Positions 37,188-46,267 of a DNA stretch of 64,000 nt are shown in pieces. The DNA lies in NCBI GenBank assembly GCA_022402465.1, contig JAKRSH010000027.1, positions 1 to 64,000 on the forward strand. The letters run 5' to 3'. Numbering within the stretch: the first letter of the stretch is position 1; every line of letters begins with the position of its first letter. The notes beneath the pieces were generated by a model. The model saw nothing but the letters and a program-made list of their open reading frames with translations. It was not told where the DNA came from and did no database searches. Made by a program: the position numbers and the translations under genes. Origin of the DNA: Leptospiraceae bacterium (lineage in GTDB: Bacteria > Spirochaetota > Leptospiria > Leptospirales > Leptospiraceae).

Positions 37188-37778
37188 ATGAAAGATAAGA
37201 AAATTCTAGTTGTTTTAGGTCATCCCAATCCACATTCCTTCTGTAATCATCTTGCCGATGTGTATTATGAGGCCTGTAGTAAGTCTGGCTATCAATGCGA
37301 AATATTGAAATTAAATGAACTGCATTTTGATCCCAACCTTAATTTAGGATATAATAATCTCGGTGCCCAAGCTTTAGAGGCGGATCTTATAAGAAGCCAA
37401 GAGTCCATAATCAAGGCAGATCATTTGGTCTTCATCTTTCCAAATTGGTGGTCTAGTCTTCCTGCTCTATTGAAAGCTTGGATAGATAGAGTATTCTTAC
37501 CAGGTTTTTCTTTTAAATATAAAAAAGGTTCTCCCTTCCCTGCAAAATTATTAAAAGGAAGAACTGCTAGAATCATTATTACTATGGATGCTCCAACTTG
37601 GTATTATAAATGGTTCAACGGGTCCCCAGGACTAAAGCTAATGAAATTCGGAACCTTAGAATTCTGTGGAATCAAACCTGTCGAATATACATTATTAGGT
37701 GAAATGAGATCTGCTTCTAAAGAAAAATTAGATAAATATGTAGAGAAAATAAAAGAATTAGGAAGAAAAGGAAAATGA
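37188..37778 (+). CDS. NAD(P)H-dependent flavodoxin-fold oxidoreductase (MdaB/NQO-like)
   Basis: A 196-aa flavodoxin-like fold: LVVLGHPNPHSFCNHLAD near the start (FMN/FAD phosphate loop), LNELHFDPNL, then HLVFIFPNWWSSLPALLKAWIDRVFLPGFSF split by loops, and TMDAPTWYY. This matches the family of quinone reductases and modulators such as MdaB and KefF. A TAAGGA site precedes the ATG. Its stop overlaps the next gene by 4 bp. It probably acts on quinones or electrophiles. Confidence 0.85.
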   Translation: MKDKKILVVLGHPNPHSFCNHLADVYYEACSKSGYQCEILKLNELHFDPNLNLGYNNLGAQALEADLIRSQESIIKADHLVFIFPNWWSSLPALLKAWIDRVFLPGFSFKYKKGSPFPAKLLKGRTARIIITMDAPTWYYKWFNGSPGLKLMKFGTLEFCGIKPVEYTLLGEMRSASKEKLDKYVEKIKELGRKGK

Positions 37779-38728
37779 ATCCAAATAAAAAACAAATTCA
37801 TGCAGTTGCAGGAAGTTCAGGAGCTATGGGGTCTGCTGTAGTGAAAGAACTCCAAAAACGTGGCGAAATAGTAAAAACTTTTGCAAGGAAATCTTATGGT
37901 AACCCAGATACTATTATACTTGATCCCTTTGATCAAGAGCAATTAAAGAAAGAATTACAAAATGTAGATAATTATTTTTTATGTATTGGCTTGCCCTACT
38001 CTGGCAAATTTTGGTTAGAAAACTGGCCTAAATTAATACAAGCTACAATAGAAGCTTGTATTCACACTAACACAAAATTAATATTCTTAGACAATATCTA
38101 TATGTATGGTCCATCACCATTGCCTATTCCATTTGATGAAACATATTCCCAAGAAGTAACAAGCCTTAAATCTAAAGCTAGAAAAATTGTAGCTGATTTA
38201 ATTTTAGATGCAATTGCAAACAGAGGTCTGAAAGCTATTCTTGCAAGGTCTGCCTCATTTTATGGTCCTAATGTAATCAATTCAAGTCTATATACATCTT
38301 TTATAGATAGAATGCTTGCTGGCAAAAATCCTCAAACAATCTTCAATCCCAATATTCCTATAAGCTATGCATATACAGATGATAATGCAAGGGCAATGGT
38401 AGATTTGGCATTTAGGCAAGAGGCACTTGGCCAAGTATTTCATTTGCCCGTAGGAGAACCGATCACTTTGGAAGAAATCATAAAACTTTGCAATAAAATT
38501 ATGAAAGCAAATTTTAAATTGAATGTGATGCCTAAATTTTTATTTAAAATTCTTAGTATATTTATACCTCTTTTCAAAGAGATTAAAGAAGTAGTTTACC
38601 AATATGAAGAACCTTACACTATGTCTTTTGAGAAATTTAAAAAGCTCTTTCCTCATTTCAAAGTGACCTCCTATGAAGAAGGCTTAGAAAAAATGATAGA
38701 ATCTTTTCAAAAGAAAAAAATCATGTGA
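37775..38728 (+). CDS. NAD-dependent epimerase/dehydratase-like protein
   Basis: A 317-aa extended Rossmann protein: the nucleotide motif GSSGAMGSA near residue 14 (GxxGxxG), FLDNIYMYGPSPLP and a YAYTDDNARAMVDLA segment. The usual catalytic YxxxK of sugar epimerases is not evident, so reductase or NmrA-like sensing activity is possible. Coupled by a 4-bp overlap to the preceding oxidoreductase and followed after 16 bp by a PadR gene. Confidence 0.75.
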   Translation: MNPNKKQIHAVAGSSGAMGSAVVKELQKRGEIVKTFARKSYGNPDTIILDPFDQEQLKKELQNVDNYFLCIGLPYSGKFWLENWPKLIQATIEACIHTNTKLIFLDNIYMYGPSPLPIPFDETYSQEVTSLKSKARKIVADLILDAIANRGLKAILARSASFYGPNVINSSLYTSFIDRMLAGKNPQTIFNPNIPISYAYTDDNARAMVDLAFRQEALGQVFHLPVGEPITLEEIIKLCNKIMKANFKLNVMPKFLFKILSIFIPLFKEIKEVVYQYEEPYTMSFEKFKKLFPHFKVTSYEEGLEKMIESFQKKKIM

Positions 38729-38744
38729 GTAGGAAGTATAATCC

Positions 38745-39284
38745 ATGAAGAGAGAAAGTAAAACCCAATATGCACTTTTAGGAATACTTTCTCAATGTGA
38801 AATGAATGGATATGAAATCAAAAAGTTCATAGAAGGAAGTTTAAGTTTTTTCTGGAATGAAAGTTTCGGACAAATTTATCCAACTCTAAAAGAACTTAGC
38901 AAACAAGGATTAGTTGCTCTAGTAGATAACAATTCATCTGATTCTAAAAAGACGAATCTTCCTTATAAAATTACTAAACAAGGTCAAATTGAACTTAAGA
39001 AATGGTTGGAAGGTAAGACAGCTCAACCAGTTCTTAGGAATGAGTTTCTGCTCAAATTGTTTTTTGCAAGAAATATCGATCCTAAGATACTTAAAATTAA
39101 AATAGCCGAGCAAGAAGAAATCACGAATCAAGAATTGAAACTCTTTCGTAAGATTAAATCCGATATAAGCTTACATAGTTCTAAACACCCTGATTTTAAA
39201 TATTGGAACTTTACTTTGGACTATGCTATTGAAAATGCTAAAATGAATATAAAATGGCTAAGTAAAATTAAAAAAGAAAGCTAA
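38745..39284 (+). CDS. PadR-family transcriptional regulator
   Basis: Winged-helix PadR domain at residues 1-85: KTQYALLGILSQCEMNGYEI, FGQIYPTLKELSKQGLV, PYKITKQGQIELKKWL. The C-terminal about 90 residues form the helical dimer arm of the long PadR (VirR/AphA-like) subgroup. PadR proteins usually repress stress or detoxification genes and are relieved by a small ligand. Third gene of the plus-strand unit, so likely self-regulated via the palindromes at 37108-37169. Confidence 0.88.
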   Translation: MKRESKTQYALLGILSQCEMNGYEIKKFIEGSLSFFWNESFGQIYPTLKELSKQGLVALVDNNSSDSKKTNLPYKITKQGQIELKKWLEGKTAQPVLRNEFLLKLFFARNIDPKILKIKIAEQEEITNQELKLFRKIKSDISLHSSKHPDFKYWNFTLDYAIENAKMNIKWLSKIKKES

Positions 39285-39319
39285 ACTCTTATTTTTTCAA
39301 CTGAAATTTTTGATAGAAA

Positions 39320-40255
39320 TCACTCTTTGATTTCTGCCTTAAGTAAAATGCAAAGCAAGACCATCCTAACAACTACACCATATTTGGCTTGGCGAAAGTA
39401 GGCAGCATTTGGCAAATCATCTACATCGGTAGACAATTCGTTTACTCTAGGAAGTGGATGAAGAACTGTAGTATTTTTCTTAGATGCTAGAATGAGCTCT
39501 TTATTCACCTTATAAGTTTCTTTCAGTCTCTCGTATTCTTTGTGATCCGTAAATCTCTCTTCTTGAATCCGTGTAACATAAGCTACATCACAATCCCAGA
39601 TTCTTTTGATATCTGTTGTCTCTTCAAATGTGATTGGATATTTATCTAAATTCTTCTTATATATTTCAGGAAGTTTCAATTCTTCTGGGCAGATTAAATA
39701 CAAGTGAACTTTATAATGACGAAGTAAATTGATGAGTGAGTGAATGGTTCTACCATATTTCAAATCTCCTATGAAGGCTATACTGAGTCCATCCAAGGAT
39801 CCCTTCTCTGAAAGAATGGTATATAGATCTAATAAGGCTTGGGTTGGATGTTGTCCTGCACCATCTCCTGCATTAATGACTGGTATCTGCACTGCACCAG
39901 CTGCAATACGAGAAGAGCCTTCAACTGGATGTCTGATAACAGCTATATCTGCATATGCCTCTATCATTTTCATGGTATCGTATAAGGTCTCTCCTTTGGA
40001 GATAGATGAGAATTGAAATCCTACCGTCGATATCAATCTACCACCTAACCTTTCCATAGCTGCTTCAAATGAAAGTCTCGTTCTTGTAGATGCTTCAAAG
40101 AATAAGGAAGCTAGCAAACGACCGTTCAAGATTCCAAAAGATTTGCCCGATTCAAGCAATCTTTCCATGATTCGTGTTTTCTGATTTAGAAAATCCAAGT
40201 CATCTTTGGTAAATTGTTCTGTATCTAAGATATGCTTATGCAAAAACTCATTCAT
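39320..40255 (-). CDS. pyrB: Aspartate carbamoyltransferase, catalytic chain
   Basis: Joins carbamoyl phosphate and aspartate in pyrimidine synthesis. Signatures: [15 protein letters not shown] (carbamoyl-phosphate site), [37 protein letters not shown] (aspartate domain) and LHPLPRVNE. At 311 aa it is normal for PyrB. No regulatory chain pyrI is adjacent. The usual FFEPSTRTR Pro is Ala here (FFEASTRTR), an exchange seen in some members. Confidence 0.95.
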   Translation of the reverse strand: MNEFLHKHILDTEQFTKDDLDFLNQKTRIMERLLESGKSFGILNGRLLASLFFEASTRTRLSFEAAMERLGGRLISTVGFQFSSISKGETLYDTMKMIEAYADIAVIRHPVEGSSRIAAGAVQIPVINAGDGAGQHPTQALLDLYTILSEKGSLDGLSIAFIGDLKYGRTIHSLINLLRHYKVHLYLICPEELKLPEIYKKNLDKYPITFEETTDIKRIWDCDVAYVTRIQEERFTDHKEYERLKETYKVNKELILASKKNTTVLHPLPRVNELSTDVDDLPNAAYFRQAKYGVVVRMVLLCILLKAEIKE

Positions 40256-40297
40256 TTTGGACAGAATGGAACGAGAGAAACGTTTGACAATACTAAA

Positions 40298-41047
40298 TTA
40301 CAAACAAGACTCAAAGTAATCCTTTTCAATCAAATTGATTGCATCTATGACCAATACTTTCTCAGAATCAGAGAGACTTTCTAGAATATGTTTACCTTTC
40401 TTAAGTATACTCAGACCTAGCTCAATTCCTTTGATATCTTGAGATGAATACAATTTTGGCTTATCTCTCATCTTTTGAATGATACTATCCATAATTAAAA
40501 TGATACGATCGACTAATTCATCATTAGAAAGAGTACGAAACAAAGAAACTGTATCTTTACGAAATTTCTCAGCTTCTGAAATTGGTATCAAAGCAAGCAG
40601 TTTCTTAAAATTATCTTCTAGCAGTATATCCTTCCCTTGTTGTATCTGTAATTTAGCACCAGCTAACAATCTATGTTCAAATTCATGAGCAGTGAGATAC
40701 GAGGAAAGAGCTGAAATGCCTGATTGAAATGCTTTGGGTAAATACTTTCCTATCTTCCAAAGAGAAAGTCCAAGACTACCCAGTAATCCAAAAACCTTAG
40801 AAGGATTATGAACAAAGCTTTTTAAGGATGCAAAAGCATTGTCAAGTTCTATGCGTTCATTGATTTCTGGATAAAGCAACTCTAAGAAATAATTTACCAT
40901 TCTTTCTATTGCGTCTTCTCGAATATTGGAAAATTGAGGATAAAGTTTTATACGTTCCATCGCATATTTATCTCTAATATTCTTTCGATAAGCAGAAATT
41001 AGTTTTGAAAAATCAGGGTCGGATTTTAAATCTATGTTTTGCATCAA
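40298..41047 (-). CDS. Hypothetical protein, 249 aa
   Basis: A mostly helical protein with no signal peptide. A mildly hydrophobic amphipathic stretch (VFGLLGSLGLSLWKIGKYL) at about residues 82-102 could touch the membrane. It contains EFEHRLLAGAKLQIQQGKDILL. No motif is recognised. It lies 42 bp upstream of pyrB on the same strand and 16 bp after the amidase, so it could belong to a transcript running from 43250 down to 39320. Confidence 0.5.
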   Translation of the reverse strand: MMQNIDLKSDPDFSKLISAYRKNIRDKYAMERIKLYPQFSNIREDAIERMVNYFLELLYPEINERIELDNAFASLKSFVHNPSKVFGLLGSLGLSLWKIGKYLPKAFQSGISALSSYLTAHEFEHRLLAGAKLQIQQGKDILLEDNFKKLLALIPISEAEKFRKDTVSLFRTLSNDELVDRIILIMDSIIQKMRDKPKLYSSQDIKGIELGLSILKKGKHILESLSDSEKVLVIDAINLIEKDYFESCL

Positions 41048-41062
41048 AAACTTTTAATCTGT

Positions 41063-42418
41063 TCATTCAGCGACTTCATGGAAGTAATTTTTCTTATCCA
41101 AGGTCTCATACTTTTCGAATCCAACTTTCTTGCCTTGGGGAATATAGGGCATATATTTTTTCTTGATGGGTTTAATTCCTCTAAACAAAGAATAGATTCC
41201 AACTGCCAAAGATTCTGCTACAATCTTAGGATTCCCCATAAGAATCTTCATGTCTCTATCATTGTCAATGTATCCAATCTCTAAGAAAGCGCATATAGCA
41301 TTCGTATATGTTGGAAGACTATAGGTAGAGATGTATGGAGTTTGAATTGGACCTAACTTAATCGGACGACCATTTTCTTTTCGCAAGCTGTCAGACAAAC
41401 CATATTGGACAAAACGTAGCAATTCATTGGATGCATAAAAATTATCACCTCCAAAGCCTTCCCGTCCACCAGAGCGCCTCCACTTCTCCCCCTGTCCTCT
41501 CTCCCTATTCCAGAAGCTTCCCCTAGCGATAAAATCCTCATGCGAGACCGCATAAGGACCTTTTCCACCTAACTTTGCAAGCTTCTCCCAACCTATAGGA
41601 TCTGCGTATTTCCAAGTAATCATATTATGGCGATAACCTGTAAATTTACTCTTATCCGTTTTCTTACCTGACTTATCAGGCCAATAGCCATGAAAATAGA
41701 TCCATGTATCAGCAATTGCATTTTCTAAATGAGACCAATTACCTACAAACTGTAACCAATTATAATAAGGTGACTTTGCAAAACTAGAATCATTCATCTT
41801 GCCACGTGAGATCAATCTTAGTTTCTGAAAGACCGCATAAGGTGGTGCGATAACAGCAGCCATTCCACCTGGATGGCCAGGATAACTTGGATTCAAATGT
41901 ATAGAAACAATCAAATGGGGTTTTTGTTGGTTAATCCATGATATGCGGCCTAACTGTTTTTTACCAGTTTTCTTATCTGGAAAATCATAAAGTCGATATT
42001 TCCCATTCATGTCTTCCCCATCTTTGAAGGTGAACATAGAATAATCATCTGTTCTAGTTAGCTGAGAATCAAAATAAATCGGCTTGATCTCAGATTTGGT
42101 ATATTTGGCTGCAATTTTTTTAAATTCAAGAAAACCAGATTCTGTTTTGGTCAAATCCAAGACTCGATTTACTTCTTTAGAAAGCATGAGAACGATTTCC
42201 CTTTCATGACGCTCTTTATAACTAGCACCTTGTTTGAATTTTTCTAAATACTTCCCCGAAAGAATATCATATTTGTCACCAAATTCTTCGAAAGGGCTTT
42301 GGTTGTAACCCCCATGACCTGGATCTATGATTACTTTAAACTTAGGTGCATCCCAAGCAAATCCTTTTGATGTAGAAAAGAGAAGAATATAAAGGAAAAT
42401 TATAGAGTGATACTTCAT
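41063..42418 (-). CDS. N-acetylmuramoyl-L-alanine amidase (amidase_3 / AmiC type)
   Basis: Cuts the amide bond between MurNAc and the stem peptide in the periplasm. A signal peptide (residues 1-21) is followed by the amidase_3 domain: IDPGHGG with a zinc His, ERHEREIVL with a zinc Glu, IVSIHLNPS with a zinc His, and the catalytic Glu in CAFLEIGYIDND near the C-terminus. It has an internal insertion of about 130 residues (Gly- and Tyr-rich) between these motifs, longer than in E. coli AmiA. A perfect 12-bp inverted repeat lies just before the ATG, with no obvious ribosome site. Confidence 0.88.
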   Translation of the reverse strand: MKYHSIIFLYILLFSTSKGFAWDAPKFKVIIDPGHGGYNQSPFEEFGDKYDILSGKYLEKFKQGASYKERHEREIVLMLSKEVNRVLDLTKTESGFLEFKKIAAKYTKSEIKPIYFDSQLTRTDDYSMFTFKDGEDMNGKYRLYDFPDKKTGKKQLGRISWINQQKPHLIVSIHLNPSYPGHPGGMAAVIAPPYAVFQKLRLISRGKMNDSSFAKSPYYNWLQFVGNWSHLENAIADTWIYFHGYWPDKSGKKTDKSKFTGYRHNMITWKYADPIGWEKLAKLGGKGPYAVSHEDFIARGSFWNRERGQGEKWRRSGGREGFGGDNFYASNELLRFVQYGLSDSLRKENGRPIKLGPIQTPYISTYSLPTYTNAICAFLEIGYIDNDRDMKILMGNPKIVAESLAVGIYSLFRGIKPIKKKYMPYIPQGKKVGFEKYETLDKKNYFHEVAE

Positions 42419-42425
42419 AAATATT

Positions 42426-42455
42426 ATATAGTTGCATAAAAAAATGCAACTATAT
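42426..42455 (-). promoter_or_regulatory. Perfect 12-bp inverted repeat at the amidase start
   Basis: ATATAGTTGCAT and ATGCAACTATAT form a perfect 12-bp stem with an A6 loop (T6 when read in the gene's direction). It ends 7 bp before the amidase ATG at 42418 and occupies the place of a ribosome site. It may be a translational control hairpin, an operator, or an intergenic terminator, although no T run follows on the minus strand. Confidence 0.5.
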
Positions 42456-42497
42456 TCAAAACATAGAAATAATGAATCTTGTCAACGAGACAATAAT

Positions 42498-43250
42498 CTA
42501 TTTCGATTCTTCCTTCTTAAATGTAAGATTCCTGTTATCAGCCAAATGGGAGCCATTTTTATCTATAAGTTCTTTCTTCTTTGTTTCATCTAATTCTAAA
42601 TCACTTAAAGTCTTGATGGCAAAACCCTTAGCAAGCCGAAAATGGGTTAATGAATCAGCATACCTTCTATCCTTAATCATTTCGTCACCTCTCGCCATTT
42701 GAAAGTATGCAATTTTTAGTTTGAATTTGGCATCTTCAATGTCTCGAAATCTTGAATCTCTATTCTCTGCTTTTCTTTCTTCAATTTCTTTCTGCTCAAG
42801 ATTGGTTAATTGGTCAACTGTTTGTATCAAAAGCTCATCAGCCTGCTTTTCATAAACTAGCGCAAATTGTTTGTACAATCCGTCTACCTCTTTGTAAATA
42901 TCTAACATAGACTTACCAGATACTATATAGGCTCTCCGGTAGTGATACCTAACGGCAGCTTGGTAGTCATTTCGAATTTTTTCTAAACTTTGTTCAGAAC
43001 CTGCAACATCCTTTCCAAAATTTCCTACTATAATGGCTAGAGAACGAATATCTTGTATCAATCGATCTTTGAAGACAAAGGAGATCTCTCTATAATGGCT
43101 CTTTTCTAGGTAGGTAGCTTGATTTTTTTTATCCAGCTCTTCTCTAGATTCCATTCCTGGTTTGGAAGAAGAATCAGATTCTTTGGCTTGTGCGTAATAA
43201 CTTGTGCTTATCAGAAGCAAGGTTGCGGTTAAAATTTTAAAATAGGACAT
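42498..43250 (-). CDS. Secreted helical protein of unknown function
   Basis: Signal peptide at residues 1-21 (ends YAQA). The mature part is charged and helical: SEQSLEKIRNDYQAAVRYHY, then SLTHFRLAKGFAIKTLSDLE, suggesting TPR-like helical hairpins (QMARGDEMIKDRRYADSL). It resembles the genes at 33181-33885 and 33878-34852 in size, signal and repeat style. It lies 79 bp upstream of the amidase; the context suggests an envelope role, but no function is known. Confidence 0.6.
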   Translation of the reverse strand: MSYFKILTATLLLISTSYYAQAKESDSSSKPGMESREELDKKNQATYLEKSHYREISFVFKDRLIQDIRSLAIIVGNFGKDVAGSEQSLEKIRNDYQAAVRYHYRRAYIVSGKSMLDIYKEVDGLYKQFALVYEKQADELLIQTVDQLTNLEQKEIEERKAENRDSRFRDIEDAKFKLKIAYFQMARGDEMIKDRRYADSLTHFRLAKGFAIKTLSDLELDETKKKELIDKNGSHLADNRNLTFKKEESK

Positions 43251-43292
43251 AAAAACAAAATAAGGGAAGCTAGATCGCTCTGCAAATATTTT

Positions 43293-43958
43293 TTATAATT
43301 CTAACAAAAGCATTCCATCCCCAGAGGGAAGTATTGTTTTTATAAGATCTAATTCTTCAATTTTTTTCCAAAAAACTTGCATAGCTTTATCAGAAGGTTT
43401 GTTGGCTTCTTCATTTAAAATTCGTCCATGCCAAAGAACATTATCAAAGAGAATATACTTAATAACCGAACGTTTTGTTCGAGATCTCTGAAGTAATTCA
43501 TCCAAAAGATTCGGATATGTAATTTTATCACAGTCGACAAATACCATTTCGTAGTCTTCTGGATAGTATTTAGCTTCGCGCATACCATCCAGAATATTCA
43601 TTCTATAAAAAGTTATAGTATGATTGAATTTCATCTTAGCTTGCTTCCAAAAGGCTTCGACCTTTTCAGATTGATTCAAGTTTCTATCAACTGTAGCTAT
43701 ATTTAGAATTCGGTTGCTACGGATACCAAGACCAAGCAAAGAGTAACCTGCACCCGTACCTAATTCTATATAGGATTTTACTCCTAGCCATCGAACTAAA
43801 CTTGCCATTAGATAAGATGAAACAGGACTAAGCATGGGAATGGATTCGGACTCTGCCCAGGATTGAATTTCTGTTAGAATAGAATCTTCATGTATGATTT
43901 TAGAATCCAATAAGGATTCTAAGCCTGGAATAAAAATAGTTCCTATTTTTTTTCGCAT
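43293..43958 (-). CDS. SAM-dependent O-methyltransferase (COG4122 type)
   Basis: Rossmann methyltransferase with SAM motif YIELGTGAGYSLLGLG near residue 77, NIATVDRN, then MVFVDCDKITYPNLLDEL and LFDNVLWHGR, the pattern of catechol-O-methyltransferase-like enzymes. The metal-ligand Asp residues (VDCDK and FDN) are present. Substrate unknown. It lies 2 bp downstream of the RNase Z-like gene and ends the minus-strand cluster 47985-43293. Confidence 0.85.
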   Translation of the reverse strand: MRKKIGTIFIPGLESLLDSKIIHEDSILTEIQSWAESESIPMLSPVSSYLMASLVRWLGVKSYIELGTGAGYSLLGLGIRSNRILNIATVDRNLNQSEKVEAFWKQAKMKFNHTITFYRMNILDGMREAKYYPEDYEMVFVDCDKITYPNLLDELLQRSRTKRSVIKYILFDNVLWHGRILNEEANKPSDKAMQVFWKKIEELDLIKTILPSGDGMLLLEL

Positions 43959-43960
43959 AC

Positions 43961-44812
43961 TTATTTCTTAATCGAGGCTTTCTTAGGAAAGAAAAATTCA
44001 ATTCTCTCAGACAAATGCTTAGGTAAAAATTTTTGAATTTGATCTCGAATGAATTTATATGAATACCTCGGTGAAAAGTGCAAAAGAACAAGTTTTTCGT
44101 TTTCGAATCGATCCGCATGTTCAGCAATTTCAAATAAATGAGTATGTCCCCAAAGTCTTGCATGCTCTACATCTTTCTTACTATCAATATAAGTACATTC
44201 CAAGAATAGAACCTTAGATTTTCTAACATCTTCATGCTCTAAGATATATTCAATTTTTGTATCTCCGGAAAAACTAAATACAGGTTGAATTATACTTTGA
44301 GAAATTTCTAAACCTTTTTCTTTTAGCAGCAATATTTCTGCTTGATTCAAGTTGTTATATTCTGGCTTTAATTTAATTTTAGTTTCATAAATCGTATAAC
44401 CTTGGCTAGGTACTCTGTGAAAAGTTTGATGTGCTGCAAAAGAGTACTGCTTATTCAAGACAATAGTCTCTCCAAATTCCAAGGGTATTAAATTTAGTTT
44501 ATATTCGAAATCTTCAAGTCGCGAGTAAATTTTAAATAATTCTACCAGATCCTTATGAATTTCTTTAGGAAAATAAATATTCGGAGGTTCTAATCTTTGT
44601 AGAGATCTCTGAGAAATATAATAAGGTACACCCGAAAAATGGTCCAGGTGGCTATGAGTAAGCAATAAATTTTTATACCTAGTTTGACCTGGGTATGTAT
44701 TACCCATATCTATAGCTAAGTCTAAATTGGGCCATATGATAGATGTCCTAACACCACCCTCTGAATAGCCCTGAATTTTTATTCCTGAATATTCGAATTC
44801 AGCTAAATCCAC
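43961..44812 (-). CDS. RNase Z-like metallo-beta-lactamase-fold hydrolase
   Basis: The zinc motif LTHSHLDH at about residues 51-58 is the HxHxDH signature. Further on FSGDTK, the LECTYID strand, GHTHLFEIAEHADRF and LVLLHFSPRY match the tRNase Z (ElaC) family and its close relatives. The RNase Z exosite arm is not clearly present, so it may be a short-form RNase Z or a related hydrolase acting on nucleic acid or nucleotides. It starts directly at the end of the M16 subunit gene (44813). Confidence 0.75.
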   Translation of the reverse strand: MDLAEFEYSGIKIQGYSEGGVRTSIIWPNLDLAIDMGNTYPGQTRYKNLLLTHSHLDHFSGVPYYISQRSLQRLEPPNIYFPKEIHKDLVELFKIYSRLEDFEYKLNLIPLEFGETIVLNKQYSFAAHQTFHRVPSQGYTIYETKIKLKPEYNNLNQAEILLLKEKGLEISQSIIQPVFSFSGDTKIEYILEHEDVRKSKVLFLECTYIDSKKDVEHARLWGHTHLFEIAEHADRFENEKLVLLHFSPRYSYKFIRDQIQKFLPKHLSERIEFFFPKKASIKK

Positions 44813-46267
44813 CTAACGTATTCTTTCCTCAGGAGATTTTATTATGAACTTTTCTTTCGGCAATTGTTTCATCAATGAACGCGGTCCAACAAGAATAGCT
44901 CTTAGCAGTTCCGTTTTGAAATACTCATCTCCCACTCGGCGTAAATCTTCTAAGCTTACCTTTGCAATATGGCTTCTATATGTTTCCAGATAGTCCTTAG
45001 GCATATTATAATCATCAAAACGAAGTTGGTTAGATAGAATTTTCGTATTGTTTTGGAATAAGAAAACAAATTGATTTACGATTGCATTCTGTGCTCGCTT
45101 TAATTCTGACTCTTTAATTTTCGAAATAGTATCCTTAGAAAGTAAATCATTCATCAACTGATAAACTTCACCCACAGATTCATTCTTAGTCAATGTGTAT
45201 GCATAGAATGCGCCATATTCTTTCTCAAAGGAAATGCTGCTGCTACTTGAATAAGCTAGGCCGCGATTATTTCGAATCTCAGTCATGAAATAAGAATTAA
45301 ATCCACCTCCGCCAATGATATAATTCAAAAGTTGAATCGCATAAAAGTCAGGATGATTGTGAGCAGGCATTACACCTAGCAGCAAGACCATGGATTGGTT
45401 GGTTTCTTTTTCTATAAGTATAATTTCTTTACTAAGAGCTCGAAATTCTTTAGTCCAAGCTTTTAAATCAATCTCTTCAGAGCTTGAAACAGTAAGATTT
45501 GTATCTTTGGAATTTAAGAGTTCACTAGCAAAAGTTCGTATAGACTTAGGATCACCAGAACCGCTTAATGCGAAGTTCACTTTTTTTGAAGAGATGAATT
45601 TCTTATGATATTTTTCTAGATCTGAAATAGTAATAGCTTCCAAGGATGCAATTTCTTCTGTTCTAGCCTGCAATCTTTTGCCAAAAAGAAGTTCCTTAGA
45701 TTTCCTCATACCTATTCCAGAAACATTGTCATTTCTTCTAAGTATAGATTCTTTAATTTGATTCTTAATTGTTTTTACATTAGCTTCAGTGATTCTCGGA
45801 TTATGAAACCAGTCTTTTAGTAAGGCAAAAATTTCCTTCTCATCGCGATTCAAATAAGAAATAGAAATTACAGATTTCTCGTAACCGGACCGCAATGATA
45901 AAGATGCTCCCAGAAATTCCAATCTTTCTAAAAATTTCGAATCAGGCAGATCGTTAGTTCCACCTAACTTCCATACATTAAAAAGAATTAAAGGGACTTC
46001 AGGTGAAAATTCTTTTTCTTCTCCTATATAAAAATACATTTCTAAATCGGTTAAAGGGAAGTAATTTGAATTAAGAGAATATAGTTCACCTTGTCTATCT
46101 AATTGAGTTTTCTCAATTTTTGGTAATTTAAATTCTAATTCATCGATAGGAACATTCTTAACAAAATTACCCATTTCTTTGGAATGATTCGTTTGAGTAA
46201 CTAGAAAGATGAGAAGAAAAAGATATAAATTCTTGAGCATTGAATACTTAATCTTATTATTATTCAT
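44813..46267 (-). CDS. M16-family peptidase subunit, non-catalytic
   Basis: An N-terminal signal peptide (to about residue 29) precedes two M16 domains. The zinc-binding HxxEH is missing at the expected place (EVPLILFNVWKLGG), as in the structural partner of heterodimeric M16 proteases. The second half contains YIIGGGGFNSYFMTEIRNNRGLAYS split as GGGGFNSYF and RGLAYSS, the conserved R-Y substrate-anchoring element. The start at 46267 has AAAGG upstream and overlaps the previous gene by 8 bp. It is likely the partner of 46260-47819. Confidence 0.85.
   Translation of the reverse strand: MNNNKIKYSMLKNLYLFLLIFLVTQTNHSKEMGNFVKNVPIDELEFKLPKIEKTQLDRQGELYSLNSNYFPLTDLEMYFYIGEEKEFSPEVPLILFNVWKLGGTNDLPDSKFLERLEFLGASLSLRSGYEKSVISISYLNRDEKEIFALLKDWFHNPRITEANVKTIKNQIKESILRRNDNVSGIGMRKSKELLFGKRLQARTEEIASLEAITISDLEKYHKKFISSKKVNFALSGSGDPKSIRTFASELLNSKDTNLTVSSSEEIDLKAWTKEFRALSKEIILIEKETNQSMVLLLGVMPAHNHPDFYAIQLLNYIIGGGGFNSYFMTEIRNNRGLAYSSSSSISFEKEYGAFYAYTLTKNESVGEVYQLMNDLLSKDTISKIKESELKRAQNAIVNQFVFLFQNNTKILSNQLRFDDYNMPKDYLETYRSHIAKVSLEDLRRVGDEYFKTELLRAILVGPRSLMKQLPKEKFIIKSPEERIR

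Noticed and set aside
39315-39335. Terminator at the end of pyrB
   Set aside because: The stem AGAAATCA/TGATTTCT overlaps the pyrB stop and is not followed by a T run on either strand.
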